Assembly: GCA_964293585.1 (NCBI GenBank)
Contig: CAXYYS010000078.1
Span: 1-8,015 of the forward strand
Direction of reading: 5' to 3'
Length of the DNA: 8,015 nt
Source of the DNA: JAKVKY01 sp964293585
Lineage (GTDB): Bacteria; Bacillota; Negativicutes; Acidaminococcales; Acidaminococcaceae
The translations under genes were made by a program, and so were the position numbers. A model generated the notes under the pieces. That model saw only the letters and a program-made list of their open reading frames with translations. It searched no databases and had not been told where the DNA came from. Shown one piece after another: positions 1 through 5,773 of the stretch. The number at the start of each line of letters is the position of its first letter. Within the stretch, counting starts at the first letter, position 1.

Positions 1-62
1 TAAAAAAGATTAGACCTTTTCAGAAAAATGGATTACAATAACCATAGTTGAGTTGACATAAG

Positions 63-92
63 GCGCAAGTCCAAACCGGGCTTGCGCTTTTT
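63..92 (+). terminator. Rho-independent terminator of an upstream gene
   Basis: Stem 63-72 pairs with 78-87 (10 bp with one T-G wobble) around a 5-nt loop AAACC, followed by five T at 88-92. This is the classic intrinsic terminator shape and would end transcription entering from the left of the window. The T-tract runs into a TATAAT hexamer (92-97), so the end of the hairpin may double as the promoter region of the next gene. Confidence 0.75.
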
Positions 93-173
93 ATAATGGC
101 GGCGTAAACTAAAGGAGAAGCACACATAAAACAACTATGCGGAAATACTTATTAGTACAGTGGAGAAAACATC

Positions 174-803
174 ATGCGCCAGGAACTGCCTTATTTTGAT
201 ATTGAAAATTCGTACGGCGGCAACCAGGAATGGTTTGCCACCCTGTGGATGCGTCTGGGCGGCTGCGCGGCGGAAACGGCCTGCGACAGCAGCATCTACC
301 TGGCTTTGTATAAAGGCAAGCCTAAATTATATCCTTGCGATGCCAAACACCTGACCCGCAGGGAATATGTGGAATTTTCCAAGGTGATGCGGCCTTATCT
401 GAAGCCGCGTTTTTCCGGCATCGACCGGCTGGAAATTTACCAGGAAGGTTTGGGTAAATATCTGCGGGACCGGGGCGAAACCGGTTTACGGCTGCTGGCG
501 TGGGACGGAAAGAAAGACCTGGCTGCTACGCAAACGGTGATTAAGCAGCAAATTGACCAGGGCTATCCGGTGCCGTGCCTGATTTTGAACCACGCCAATC
601 CGGATTTTGAGGAGTACGAATGGCACTGGTTCTTGCTTAACGGCTACGAGGCCACGGCCAGCAAATTTTTGGTAAAAGCCGTCACCTACAGCGCCTGGAA
701 ATGGCTGGACCTGGCCGGATTGTGGGACACGGGCCATTCTAAAAAAGGCGGGCTGATCTTGTTCAGGGAAGCTGCGTCTGCGTCTGAAGCTGACAAAAAA
801 TAA
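174..803 (+). CDS. Uncharacterised papain/C39-like cysteine hydrolase-type protein
   Basis: 209-residue protein. I see the layout of a papain-fold (C39-like) cysteine peptidase: GGNQ-W at residues 15-20 (Q18 a possible oxyanion-hole residue), GGCAA at 29-33 (C31 as candidate nucleophile), WHWF at 150-153 (H151 as candidate base) and a following beta-strand VKAVTY...WLDL at 167-180 (D179 as candidate third residue). From memory, similar uncharacterised proteins of about 200 residues occur in Firmicutes; no substrate is known to me. There is no signal peptide or membrane segment, so it is probably cytoplasmic. The ATG at 174 is chosen because TGGAG (161-165) lies 8 nt upstream and an in-frame stop at 153-155 excludes a longer form. 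It is monocistronic, bounded by terminators on both sides. An inactive or non-proteolytic role (amidase, transferase) remains possible. Confidence 0.8.
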   Translation: MRQELPYFDIENSYGGNQEWFATLWMRLGGCAAETACDSSIYLALYKGKPKLYPCDAKHLTRREYVEFSKVMRPYLKPRFSGIDRLEIYQEGLGKYLRDRGETGLRLLAWDGKKDLAATQTVIKQQIDQGYPVPCLILNHANPDFEEYEWHWFLLNGYEATASKFLVKAVTYSAWKWLDLAGLWDTGHSKKGGLILFREAASASEADKK

Positions 804-831
804 AACCGGCACTTTAGTTTTGGCGCCGGTT
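804..831 (-). terminator. Second terminator of the marR-exporter operon
   Basis: AACCGGC (804-810) and GCCGGTT (825-831) form a 7-bp perfect stem with a 14-nt loop. Read on the minus strand the stem is followed by TTATTTTTTG (the A-rich end of the plus-strand gene), so it works as an intrinsic terminator for leftward transcripts that pass the hairpin at 837-871. The stem starts directly after the stop codon of the plus-strand gene. Confidence 0.55.
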
Positions 832-885
832 AAAAAGCGGGCTGCTCCTTTTAGGAAGAGGGGCAGCCCGCTTTGTACTTTTTTA
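832..885. terminator. Bidirectional intrinsic terminator between convergent genes
   Basis: Stem 837-848 pairs with 860-871 (12 bp, one G-T wobble) with an 11-nt loop. On the plus strand it is followed by TTTGTACTTTTTT; on the minus strand it is followed by five T (the A-run 832-836). The symmetric arrangement serves both the cysteine-hydrolase-like gene coming from the left and the DHA2 exporter gene coming from the right. Confidence 0.85.
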
Positions 886-893
886 ATGTAAAA

Positions 894-2300
894 CTATTTT
901 TGCGGCGCCAGCACGGCCTTGTAGGCGCAGCCGGCCATCACCAGGGTCAGGGCTAAGAGTAACATAAAAGCGTGCTGCGTTCCCAGACTGGTGCCGGCGG
1001 CCAGGTGGCCAGCCTGTACCTGCTGGGCGGCGGCGACAATAGTGGAGACCACCGAAGTACCCATGGCGCCTGCCAGCTGCTGAAAGGTGCTGAAGACCGC
1101 ATTGCCGTCGGCGTTGAGCTGGTTGGGCAGGCTGCGCAGACCGTTGGTCATGATATTACCTACCGTAAAGCCCTGGGCCACGGCAAAAAAGGTATAAATT
1201 ACGGCCAGGCCGGTGGTGGAAGCAGTGCTGATATAAAACGCAAAGAGCAGCGCGGAACACAGTGCCAGGATGGTGCCGATCAGGATAGGCACGGCTGCGC
1301 CGCAGTGGTCCAGCAATTTGCCGGTAAAAGGATTGAGCACGGCGCCCAGCACGCAGCCCGGCAAAAGGATGCAGCCTGCCACCAGGGGATTCTTGCCCAT
1401 GACCAGCTGGGCATAATTGGGCAGCAAGAAGCCGATGCTCAGGCAGACAAATTGCAGCAGGATCAGGAAGAGGACGCTGAAGGTAAATTTATTTTTCAAA
1501 AAAATATCCAGGTTCAGCAGCGGTTTATCAGTTTTGCGGGTGTGCCGTACAAAGAGGAGCAGCGCTGCCAGGCAGATCAGGAACAGCGCGCCCACGCGTA
1601 CGCTGACCCAGCCGGAGTGGCTGGCGGCATTAATCCCGAAGATGAAGCAGACAAAACCGCTGACCAGCAGCAGGTAGCCCGGCACATCAAAAGAAACTCT
1701 GGTAGTTTTAGACGACTGCCGGACGGCATAGATGCCCAGCAGCAGGGAAAGCACCAGGAGCGGCAGGAGAAAGGCGAAAATCATCCGCCAGCCCAGGGTG
1801 TTGACCACCAGGCCGCCGAAGGAAGGTCCGACCGCAGGGGCGATGGCGGCAATCAGGGAAGCTACACCCATCATGAAGCCCATCTTGTCAAAAGGCGTCT
1901 GCTCCAGGACGATATTAAACATCAGCGGCAAGGCGATACCGGCGCCTACGCCCTCCAGCAACCTGCCCAGCAGCAACACCAGGAAGCCCGGGGCCAGCAT
2001 GCACAACACGGTGCCGAGGATAAACACGCTGACGGCGAAGAGAAACAGCTGCTTCATAGGGAAGCGCCTTTTCAAAAAAGAAGACAGGGGGATGATTACC
2101 GCCAGCATCAGCAGATAACCGGTGGTGATCCATTGAACGACGGACGTGTCAATGTTAAATTGCTGCATCAGGGTGGGGAAAGTAACATTCATAGAGGTGG
2201 CGACCACCACGCCGGTAAACGACATGAGTCCGGCGGCAATCACGGAGAGAATTAATTTTGCATCCAGTTTTCTTTCAAATATAGTTTCGATAGTTTCCAT
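894..2300 (-). CDS. MFS drug exporter, DHA2 (EmrB/QacA) family
   Basis: 468-residue, strongly hydrophobic protein with about 14 predicted membrane segments, the size and shape of the DHA2 family of proton-driven multidrug efflux pumps in the cytoplasmic membrane. Family motifs are visible: NVTFPTL at 38-44 (end of TM1), WITTGYLL at 57-64 (TM2), motif B GRLLEGVGAG at 112-121 and the antiporter motif C PAVGPSFGG at 155-163. The acidic residue often found in TM1 of DHA2 pumps (QacA D34 type) is absent: the segment reads VVVATSMNV. The ATG abuts the stop codon of the upstream marR gene (TAA then ATG with no gap) and has no close SD, which suggests translational coupling. Being second in a MarR-led operon, it is probably induced when ligand releases the repressor. 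The drug or metabolite is unknown. Confidence 0.93.
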   Translation of the reverse strand: METIETIFERKLDAKLILSVIAAGLMSFTGVVVATSMNVTFPTLMQQFNIDTSVVQWITTGYLLMLAVIIPLSSFLKRRFPMKQLFLFAVSVFILGTVLCMLAPGFLVLLLGRLLEGVGAGIALPLMFNIVLEQTPFDKMGFMMGVASLIAAIAPAVGPSFGGLVVNTLGWRMIFAFLLPLLVLSLLLGIYAVRQSSKTTRVSFDVPGYLLLVSGFVCFIFGINAASHSGWVSVRVGALFLICLAALLLFVRHTRKTDKPLLNLDIFLKNKFTFSVLFLILLQFVCLSIGFLLPNYAQLVMGKNPLVAGCILLPGCVLGAVLNPFTGKLLDHCGAAVPILIGTILALCSALLFAFYISTASTTGLAVIYTFFAVAQGFTVGNIMTNGLRSLPNQLNADGNAVFSTFQQLAGAMGTSVVSTIVAAAQQVQAGHLAAGTSLGTQHAFMLLLALTLVMAGCAYKAVLAPQK

Positions 2301-2756
2301 TTATAGTGTCTTGTAGTCCTCGTTTTCTTGTGTTAAAAGTTGATAAGCCTCATGTATCACCCGGGCCGCATCCCGTATTTCCTGTACGGAAATTCCGGCC
2401 AGCCGGGTTGCCACTTCCTGGTGGTAGGCTTCCAGATATTTTTGGTAATACTTGTGCCCCAGGGGGGTCAGGCTCACAGTAAAAACTCTTTTATCTTTCT
2501 GGCTCTGCAGCTTTTTAACCACCTGCAGCTCTACCAGTTCGTGCACCAGCTTGGTGATGCTGGGATTGGTAATGTGCAGCGCGGCGCCGATGTCACTGAT
2601 GCGGACCAGGCCGTGCTCCTGCTGCAGCTGATAAATGATGTCCACGATATGGATGTGGCTGGGCCGCATGCCCTGCGGCAGCTGCGGCATCAGTTCCACG
2701 ATCTTCTTGGCCTCGTAGCAGGCTCCCAGTAATTCGCTGACATTTTCTACTTTCAT
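2301..2756 (-). CDS. MarR-family transcriptional regulator
   Basis: 151-residue winged-helix regulator. The DNA-binding core spans about residues 50-100: VRISDIGAALHIT (helices 2-3), the recognition helix ITNPSITKLVHELVEL at 62-77, and a wing with the typical KDKR...V.LTPLG ending at residue 100. Long helices before and after form the dimer interface seen in the family. A strong SD (GGAGGA, minus strand, 2772-2764 region) lies about 7 nt before the ATG. It is the first gene of a two-gene operon with the DHA2 exporter. Two overlapping palindromes on its promoter make autorepression very likely, in the manner of MarR-exporter pairs. The ligand cannot be read from the sequence. Confidence 0.93.
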   Translation of the reverse strand: MKVENVSELLGACYEAKKIVELMPQLPQGMRPSHIHIVDIIYQLQQEHGLVRISDIGAALHITNPSITKLVHELVELQVVKKLQSQKDKRVFTVSLTPLGHKYYQKYLEAYHQEVATRLAGISVQEIRDAARVIHEAYQLLTQENEDYKTL

Positions 2757-2845
2757 CTTTTCTTCCTCCTCCAGAAGCGTGCCGGCGGTTCCTAAAAATG
2801 GGCGACCGGCAGTGTTTTCTGTCAGTAGCTGTTAGTTTTTAAAAT

Positions 2846-2877
2846 TAATTACTTTAAGTAATTATCCTAGATAATTA
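2846..2877. promoter_or_regulatory. Two overlapping palindromes, probable MarR operators
   Basis: TAATTACTT (2846-2854) and AAGTAATTA (2856-2864) are perfect 9-bp arms around one base. TAATTATC (2859-2866) and GATAATTA (2870-2877) are perfect 8-bp arms around three bases. The two 19-bp palindromes share TAATTA, with centres 13 bp apart. They cover the -10 box and start site of the marR promoter, where a bound MarR dimer would block RNA polymerase. Assignment to this MarR is inference from position. Confidence 0.75.
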
Positions 2878-2901
2878 TAGTGCGTTTGCCGTAAATGTCA
2901 A
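2866..2901 (-). promoter_or_regulatory. Consensus sigma-A promoter of marR-exporter operon
   Basis: On the minus strand TTGACA (2901-2896) and TATAAT (2879-2874) are separated by 16 bp, both hexamers matching consensus perfectly. Transcription would start near 2866-2868, leaving a 5' leader of about 110 nt that contains an imperfect GC-rich hairpin (2781-2810) just before the SD. Such a strong promoter implies that repression, not weak initiation, keeps the operon off. Confidence 0.85.
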
Positions 2902-2914
2902 GAGGGAGTATAAT
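2886..2914 (+). promoter_or_regulatory. Divergent promoter of the YjbR-dehydrogenase operon
   Basis: TATAAT (2909-2914) is perfect; TTGCCG (2886-2891) matches four of six -35 bases at a 17-bp spacing. It overlaps the marR promoter, whose -35 box (2896-2901) lies within this spacer, so the two polymerases would compete. The nearest MarR palindrome ends 9 bp upstream of this -35 box. Confidence 0.65.
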
Positions 2915-2970
2915 TTTTAAAAAGGAAGTAAAGAAGAAGTAAAATAATCTTCGCCGTAAAGGAGCATGAC

Positions 2971-3639
2971 ATGGATTTAAGCAGGATGCTGGCTCATTAC
3001 CAGCCGGAGGCGGCCGCCTTGCGCAAGTTGGGCTTTCGCAAAAAGCAGGGCGTGTACACCTGGAAAAAAGCTTTGACCGGCGCCCTGGAAGCCCGCTTTA
3101 CCTTGACGGCGCACAATTTTGCCGTCCAGGTTTTTGACCCGGTGGAAGGGGAAGCGTACCTGCCCTTTGAGCAGGACGGCGCTGAAGGCAATTTTGTGCA
3201 GGGTATCCGGGAGCAAGTGGACCGGCTGGTGCAGGAAATTATCACGCAGTGCTGCACCTGCCAGCGTCAGCGGGAACAAATCCTGGCGTATGTGCAGCGA
3301 GAGTACGGCACGGACCCCTGGTATCCCTGGCCGGAATATCCGGAGCATTGCCCCTTAAAGGTTCCGGAGACAGGCAAGTGGTACGGGATCGTGATGGAAA
3401 TTCCCGCCCGGTTACTAAACTTGCCACAACCGGGCAATGTGGATATACTAAATGTAAAGTTACCGCCGGACCAGGTGGAAGCACTGTGTGACCGGCAGCA
3501 ATTTTTTCCGGCTTACCATATGAATAAAAAATACTGGCTGACGGTGCTGCTGGATGGCAGCGTGCCTTTAGCCAGGGTAGAGCAGCTGTTAGCTGCCAGT
3601 TATACTTTAGTGACCAAGAAAAGGAGCAAACAAAAATGA
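2971..3639 (+). CDS. Two-domain MmcQ/YjbR family protein
   Basis: 222 residues in two parts. Residues about 101-215 are a MmcQ/YjbR (DUF419) domain, a CyaY-like alpha/beta fold often annotated as DNA-binding: KWYGIVMEIP at 136-145, VDILNVKLPP at 157-166 and the family signature FPAYHMNKKYWLTVLLDG at 179-196. Residues 1-95 form an extra N-terminal domain (KLGFRKKQGVYTW, ARFTLTAHNFAVQVFD), which I recall from longer Firmicute members but cannot assign a function. The start at 2971 has AAAGGAG (2958-2964) 6 nt upstream. The stop overlaps the next start by 4 nt, so it is translationally coupled to the dehydrogenase. The biochemical role of the family is not established. Confidence 0.85.
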   Translation: MDLSRMLAHYQPEAAALRKLGFRKKQGVYTWKKALTGALEARFTLTAHNFAVQVFDPVEGEAYLPFEQDGAEGNFVQGIREQVDRLVQEIITQCCTCQRQREQILAYVQREYGTDPWYPWPEYPEHCPLKVPETGKWYGIVMEIPARLLNLPQPGNVDILNVKLPPDQVEALCDRQQFFPAYHMNKKYWLTVLLDGSVPLARVEQLLAASYTLVTKKRSKQK

Positions 3640-4598
3640 AAGTGGCAGTGGTAGGAGCAGGTCATGTAGGTCTGGCCGTATTCGGCAAATTAAAAAGCAT
3701 GGCGGAGATTAACGAGCTGGTTTTGATTGGCGCTGATTTTGAAAAAGACAAGGTCCAGGGTGAGATTGAGGATTATCTGGACGGCGACGTGCTGGAGCGG
3801 AACCTGACGCCGAAAATTTCCGGCGGGTCGTACAGTGCGGCTGACGGCGCCGATATTATTATCTATGCGGCAGGCGCCGGACGTAAACCCAATGAGACCA
3901 GGCTGGACCTGCTCAAGAAAAATGTCCAGATCCTGCGGGATGTGTTTGCCCAGCTGCGTCCCTATTGTCAGGATGCCATCATCATCTGTATCTCTAATCC
4001 TCTGGATGTTATAACCTACCTGCTGCCGGAAGTAGCGGGGGTCAGCCCGGAAAAAGTTATCGGCACCGGCACGCTTTTGGATTCGGCCCGGCTCAGACGC
4101 CTGGTGGCCCGGATCTTTGATATTAATGCCGCTTCCGTCCATGCCAATGTGCTGGGCGAACACGGCCAGTCGGCAGTGGTGCTGTGGAGCGCGGTCCGCA
4201 TTGGCGGGCTCAGCGTGGACCAGTATACGGAACGGATGCTGGATGAGGAAGCCGTCCTGAAGAAAAAGCAGCTGGCCGAAAGCATGAAAACCGTAGGTGC
4301 CCGTCTGATCACGGAAAAAGGCAGCACGGCTTACGGGGTTACCAGTTCCACGGCCCGCATCGTGGGGGCGGTCATCCATGACAGCAGGGAGATCATGACT
4401 GTCAGCACCTCGCTGCTGCAGAAATATGGCGTGGACGGCGCCGCCATGTCCATCCCGTGCGTGTTGGGGCGTCAGGGAATCCTGGATACGATCCGGACCC
4501 ATGCCAGCGCTCAGGAAACAGCGGCCCTGGCTCATTCGGCGGCTGTTATTAAGGAAGCCATTGCGTCTGTTAAGACGGACGAGACAGCGAAAAAATAA
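3636..4598 (+). CDS. LDH/MDH-superfamily NAD-dependent L-2-hydroxyacid dehydrogenase
   Basis: 320-residue enzyme of lactate dehydrogenase length that should interconvert a 2-oxoacid and an L-2-hydroxyacid with NAD(H) in the cytoplasm. Visible: Rossmann GAGHVG (7-12), mobile loop AGAGRKPNETR (79-89), ISNPLDV (119-125), GTGTLLDSAR (143-152; D149 and R152, the D168/R171 pair of LDH numbering), catalytic H176 in GEHG (174-177), and KGST (228-231). Two departures stand out: R83 sits where lactate dehydrogenases have Gln102, as in malate dehydrogenases, and beta-strand 2 ends LVLIGAD (28-34) instead of LVLID. The segments around 119-152 and 172-190 also resemble L-2-hydroxyisocaproate dehydrogenases. 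It would commonly be labelled L-lactate dehydrogenase; oxaloacetate or a branched 2-oxoacid are equally plausible substrates. AAGGAG (3621-3626) lies 9 nt before the ATG. Confidence 0.9.
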   Translation: MKVAVVGAGHVGLAVFGKLKSMAEINELVLIGADFEKDKVQGEIEDYLDGDVLERNLTPKISGGSYSAADGADIIIYAAGAGRKPNETRLDLLKKNVQILRDVFAQLRPYCQDAIIICISNPLDVITYLLPEVAGVSPEKVIGTGTLLDSARLRRLVARIFDINAASVHANVLGEHGQSAVVLWSAVRIGGLSVDQYTERMLDEEAVLKKKQLAESMKTVGARLITEKGSTAYGVTSSTARIVGAVIHDSREIMTVSTSLLQKYGVDGAAMSIPCVLGRQGILDTIRTHASAQETAALAHSAAVIKEAIASVKTDETAKK

Positions 4599-4687
4599 CG
4601 GACAGGAAACTAGCCATGCACCTGGAACGGTAAGAAAGTAAGAACCAGAAAGCAGACACCAAGAAAATTTGAATAAGCGAACTTGTA

Positions 4688-4730
4688 CCCGGCCCAGGAC
4701 CTAAAAATCCGGGGCCGGTTTTTGGTTGGA
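4688..4730 (+). repeat. 43-bp direct repeat, left copy (terminator element)
   Basis: This 43-bp segment is 41/43 identical to 5491-5533, in the same orientation. The differences are A versus C in the stem and A versus G in the loop. Identity extends past the T-tract through GGTTGGA and is lost on both sides. The two copies bracket the AbiEi-type gene. Confidence 0.85.
4689..4723 (+). terminator. Intrinsic terminator of the dehydrogenase operon (repeat copy 1)
   Basis: CCGGCCC (4689-4695) pairs with GGGCCGG (4712-4718); after an A-G mismatch GGA pairs with TCC, and five T follow (4719-4723). It closes the YjbR-dehydrogenase operon 90 nt after its stop. The same element recurs at 5492-5526. 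Confidence 0.88.
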
Positions 4731-4763
4731 GGAAGAATTTTTACCGCTAGGATAAAAGACAAC

Positions 4764-4802
4764 TTGACTTTTTAATTCGTATAAATTAAAATAAATACGA
4801 AT
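4764..4802 (+). promoter_or_regulatory. Promoter and inverted-repeat operator of the AbiEi gene
   Basis: TTGACT (4764-4769) and TAAAAT (4787-4792), each one base from consensus, are 17 bp apart. An inverted repeat ATTCGTAT (4775-4782) and ATACGAAT (4795-4802) with perfect 8-bp arms has arm centres 20 bp apart, two helical turns, and straddles the -10 box. AbiEi proteins are known to autorepress by binding inverted repeats at their own promoter, so this is the expected operator; binding here is inferred. Confidence 0.75.
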
Positions 4803-4828
4803 AGAAAAGACATGAGGAGGTGACGGAG

Positions 4829-5422
4829 ATGGTGAATACTATTGAAAAGTTCTTAATCAAAGAGCAGGGTATTTTTACGGCTGCCGAGGCGCGGGAAGCG
4901 GGCATCGACAATAAAAAACTGCAGCGTAGCACTTCTGCCGGTAAACTGGAACGTGTCAGCCGGGGCCTTTACATGAGCACGACTGCTTTTGAGGATGAAT
5001 ATTTTCTGGCCCAATACCGGTGCGGCAAAGGTATTTTTTCCCACGAGACTGCACTGTTCCTGCACGGACTCAGTGATCGTACGCCGCTGCGCTTGATGCT
5101 CACGATCCCGACGGGTTTTAATTCTACGCTTTTGAAGGATAAGGTTCATTATAAGTTTTTTTACAGCCGGACGGCAATTTATGAGCTGGGCATTACCAAT
5201 ATGCAGTCGCCTTATGGTCACGTCATTAAAGTTTATGATAGGGAACGAACTCTTTGTGACTGTTTGAAAAAAATGGCTAAGCTTGACAAAGATGTGGTCC
5301 TGACGGCAGTGAGACAGTATATGGGTACCCAGGGAAATGATTATGCTAAGCTTCTGCGCTACGCAGAATTATTAAAGATTAGAGACCTGGTGAGGCAGTA
5401 TGTGGAGGTGTTAGCAAAGTGA
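4829..5422 (+). CDS. AbiEi-family antitoxin / winged-helix repressor (toxin gene missing)
   Basis: 197 residues. The N-terminal winged helix (about 5-50: GIFTAAEAREAGI, KKLQR, KLERVSRGLYM) and the following antitoxin-type domain with SHETALFLHGLSD (71-83) and YDRERTLCDCL (136-146) are typical of AbiEi, the antitoxin and autorepressor of type IV abortive-infection systems that neutralise the nucleotidyltransferase AbiEii. I place the start at ATG 4829 because AGGAGG (4815-4820) is 8 nt upstream; an in-frame GTG at 4820 lies inside that SD. No AbiEii gene follows. Instead a GTG start overlaps the stop as GTGA, preceded by GGAGGTG (5404-5410), and opens only 16 codons. Either the toxin was deleted or this is a solitary AbiEi-like regulator. 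It stands alone between two copies of a terminator repeat. Confidence 0.85.
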   Translation: MVNTIEKFLIKEQGIFTAAEAREAGIDNKKLQRSTSAGKLERVSRGLYMSTTAFEDEYFLAQYRCGKGIFSHETALFLHGLSDRTPLRLMLTIPTGFNSTLLKDKVHYKFFYSRTAIYELGITNMQSPYGHVIKVYDRERTLCDCLKKMAKLDKDVVLTAVRQYMGTQGNDYAKLLRYAELLKIRDLVRQYVEVLAK

Positions 5423-5469
5423 GAAAAGAGATGAAAGTTTTTACAAGCACAAAATTAATTAAAGTCTGA
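5419..5469 (+). pseudogene. 16-codon ORF, possible remnant of the AbiEii toxin gene
   Basis: GTG at 5419 overlaps the AbiEi stop as GTGA, the coupling usual for toxin-antitoxin operons. It has a near-perfect SD, GGAGGTG (5404-5410), 8 nt upstream inside the AbiEi gene. The frame encodes MRKEMKVFTSTKLIKV and stops at 5467-5469; no nucleotidyltransferase motif (GSxxxxxD) follows in any frame before the terminator. The strong translation signals in front of so short a frame suggest a gene start whose body was lost. The peptide is too short to prove homology; a chance ORF is the alternative. Confidence 0.3.
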
Positions 5470-5490
5470 AGTAAAAATTAAAAATGTTAC

Positions 5491-5533
5491 CCCGGCCCCG
5501 GACCTGAAAATCCGGGGCCGGTTTTTGGTTGGA
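5491..5533 (+). repeat. 43-bp direct repeat, right copy (terminator element)
   Basis: Near-identical partner (41/43) of 4688-4730, 803 bp to its right. The stem is improved here to 11 perfect base pairs, so the two mismatched bases in copy 1 or 2 changed while the hairpin was maintained. Confidence 0.85.
5492..5526 (+). terminator. Intrinsic terminator of the AbiEi gene (repeat copy 2)
   Basis: CCGGCCCCGGA (5492-5502) and TCCGGGGCCGG (5511-5521) form an 11-bp perfect stem with loop CCTGAAAA, followed by five T (5522-5526). It lies 70 nt after the AbiEi stop. Confidence 0.9.
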
Positions 5534-5594
5534 CGAAAGAACATTGCTGCGTAGTTTTGCATAAGACGAAAGAAACTTAGCGGAAATTTTAGTC

Positions 5595-5773
5595 AAGGTG
5601 AGTGGAAGGTGAGAGGGTCGTTTTTTCACTTTTTTTCTCGGCAAGCCGCTCTCTGATTGGAGAGGAGAGGGTGAGAAGGTAGTTTGGGTAAAAGTCCCCA
5701 GAAAAAATTATTGGTATTATCTTATTCAATATAAACACTTTTAGCCATTTCTGCTTCTCACCTTCTCACTCCC
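5595..5773. repeat. Iteron-like GTGAG repeats flanking an AT-rich core, candidate origin
   Basis: Plus strand: two tandem 11-bp units AAGGTGAGTGG and AAGGTGAGAGG (5595-5605, 5606-5616) and GTGAGAAGGT (5671-5680). Minus strand: two perfect tandem copies of GTGAGAAG (plus strand CTTCTCAC at 5754-5761 and 5762-5769). GTGAGAAGGT at 5671-5680 and its complement at 5760-5769 form a perfect 10-bp inverted pair around an AT-rich stretch (about 5700-5750). No gene is visible in 5470-5987, and I see nothing further in 5774-5896 except a small TTTGC/GCAAA inverted repeat (5797-5810). Placed before a P4/D5-family helicase, this resembles a replication origin with initiator sites. That role is inference; a regulatory site is the alternative. 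Confidence 0.4.

Noticed and set aside
53..97. Perfect TTGACA (53-58) and TATAAT (92-97) upstream of the first gene
   Set aside because: They are 33 bp apart with a terminator hairpin between them, too far for one sigma-A promoter. TATAAT alone may still serve as a -10 box with a poor -35, so I left the promoter of the 174-803 gene unassigned.
111..199. AAAGGAG (111-117) followed by a 20-codon ORF from ATG 137, a possible leader peptide
   Set aside because: The SD is 19 nt from the ATG, too far, and the ORF overlaps the real gene start in another frame; no support for translation.
486..812. Minus-strand open frame of 108 codons opposite the C39-like gene
   Set aside because: Overlaps the terminator and a conserved gene; composition is that of a reverse-complement shadow.
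972..2255. Long plus-strand open frame of 427 codons opposite the DHA2 exporter
   Set aside because: It is the complement of a clear membrane-protein gene; the product is Gln/Gly/His-rich with no family resemblance and no SD.
3690..4535. Minus-strand open frame of 281 codons opposite the dehydrogenase
   Set aside because: Antisense shadow of a conserved enzyme gene; no SD, promoter or recognisable motif.
4599..4687. Small gene between the dehydrogenase and its terminator
   Set aside because: Only very short frames without SD are present; it reads as an ordinary 3' untranslated region.
5459..5644. Minus-strand 61-codon frame across the right terminator repeat
   Set aside because: It runs through a strong terminator hairpin and has no SD; the basic, Ser/Lys-rich product resembles nothing known to me.
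5595..5773. Possible CRISPR array
   Set aside because: The repeats are only 8-11 bp, tandem or inverted without regular spacers, and there is no cas gene.
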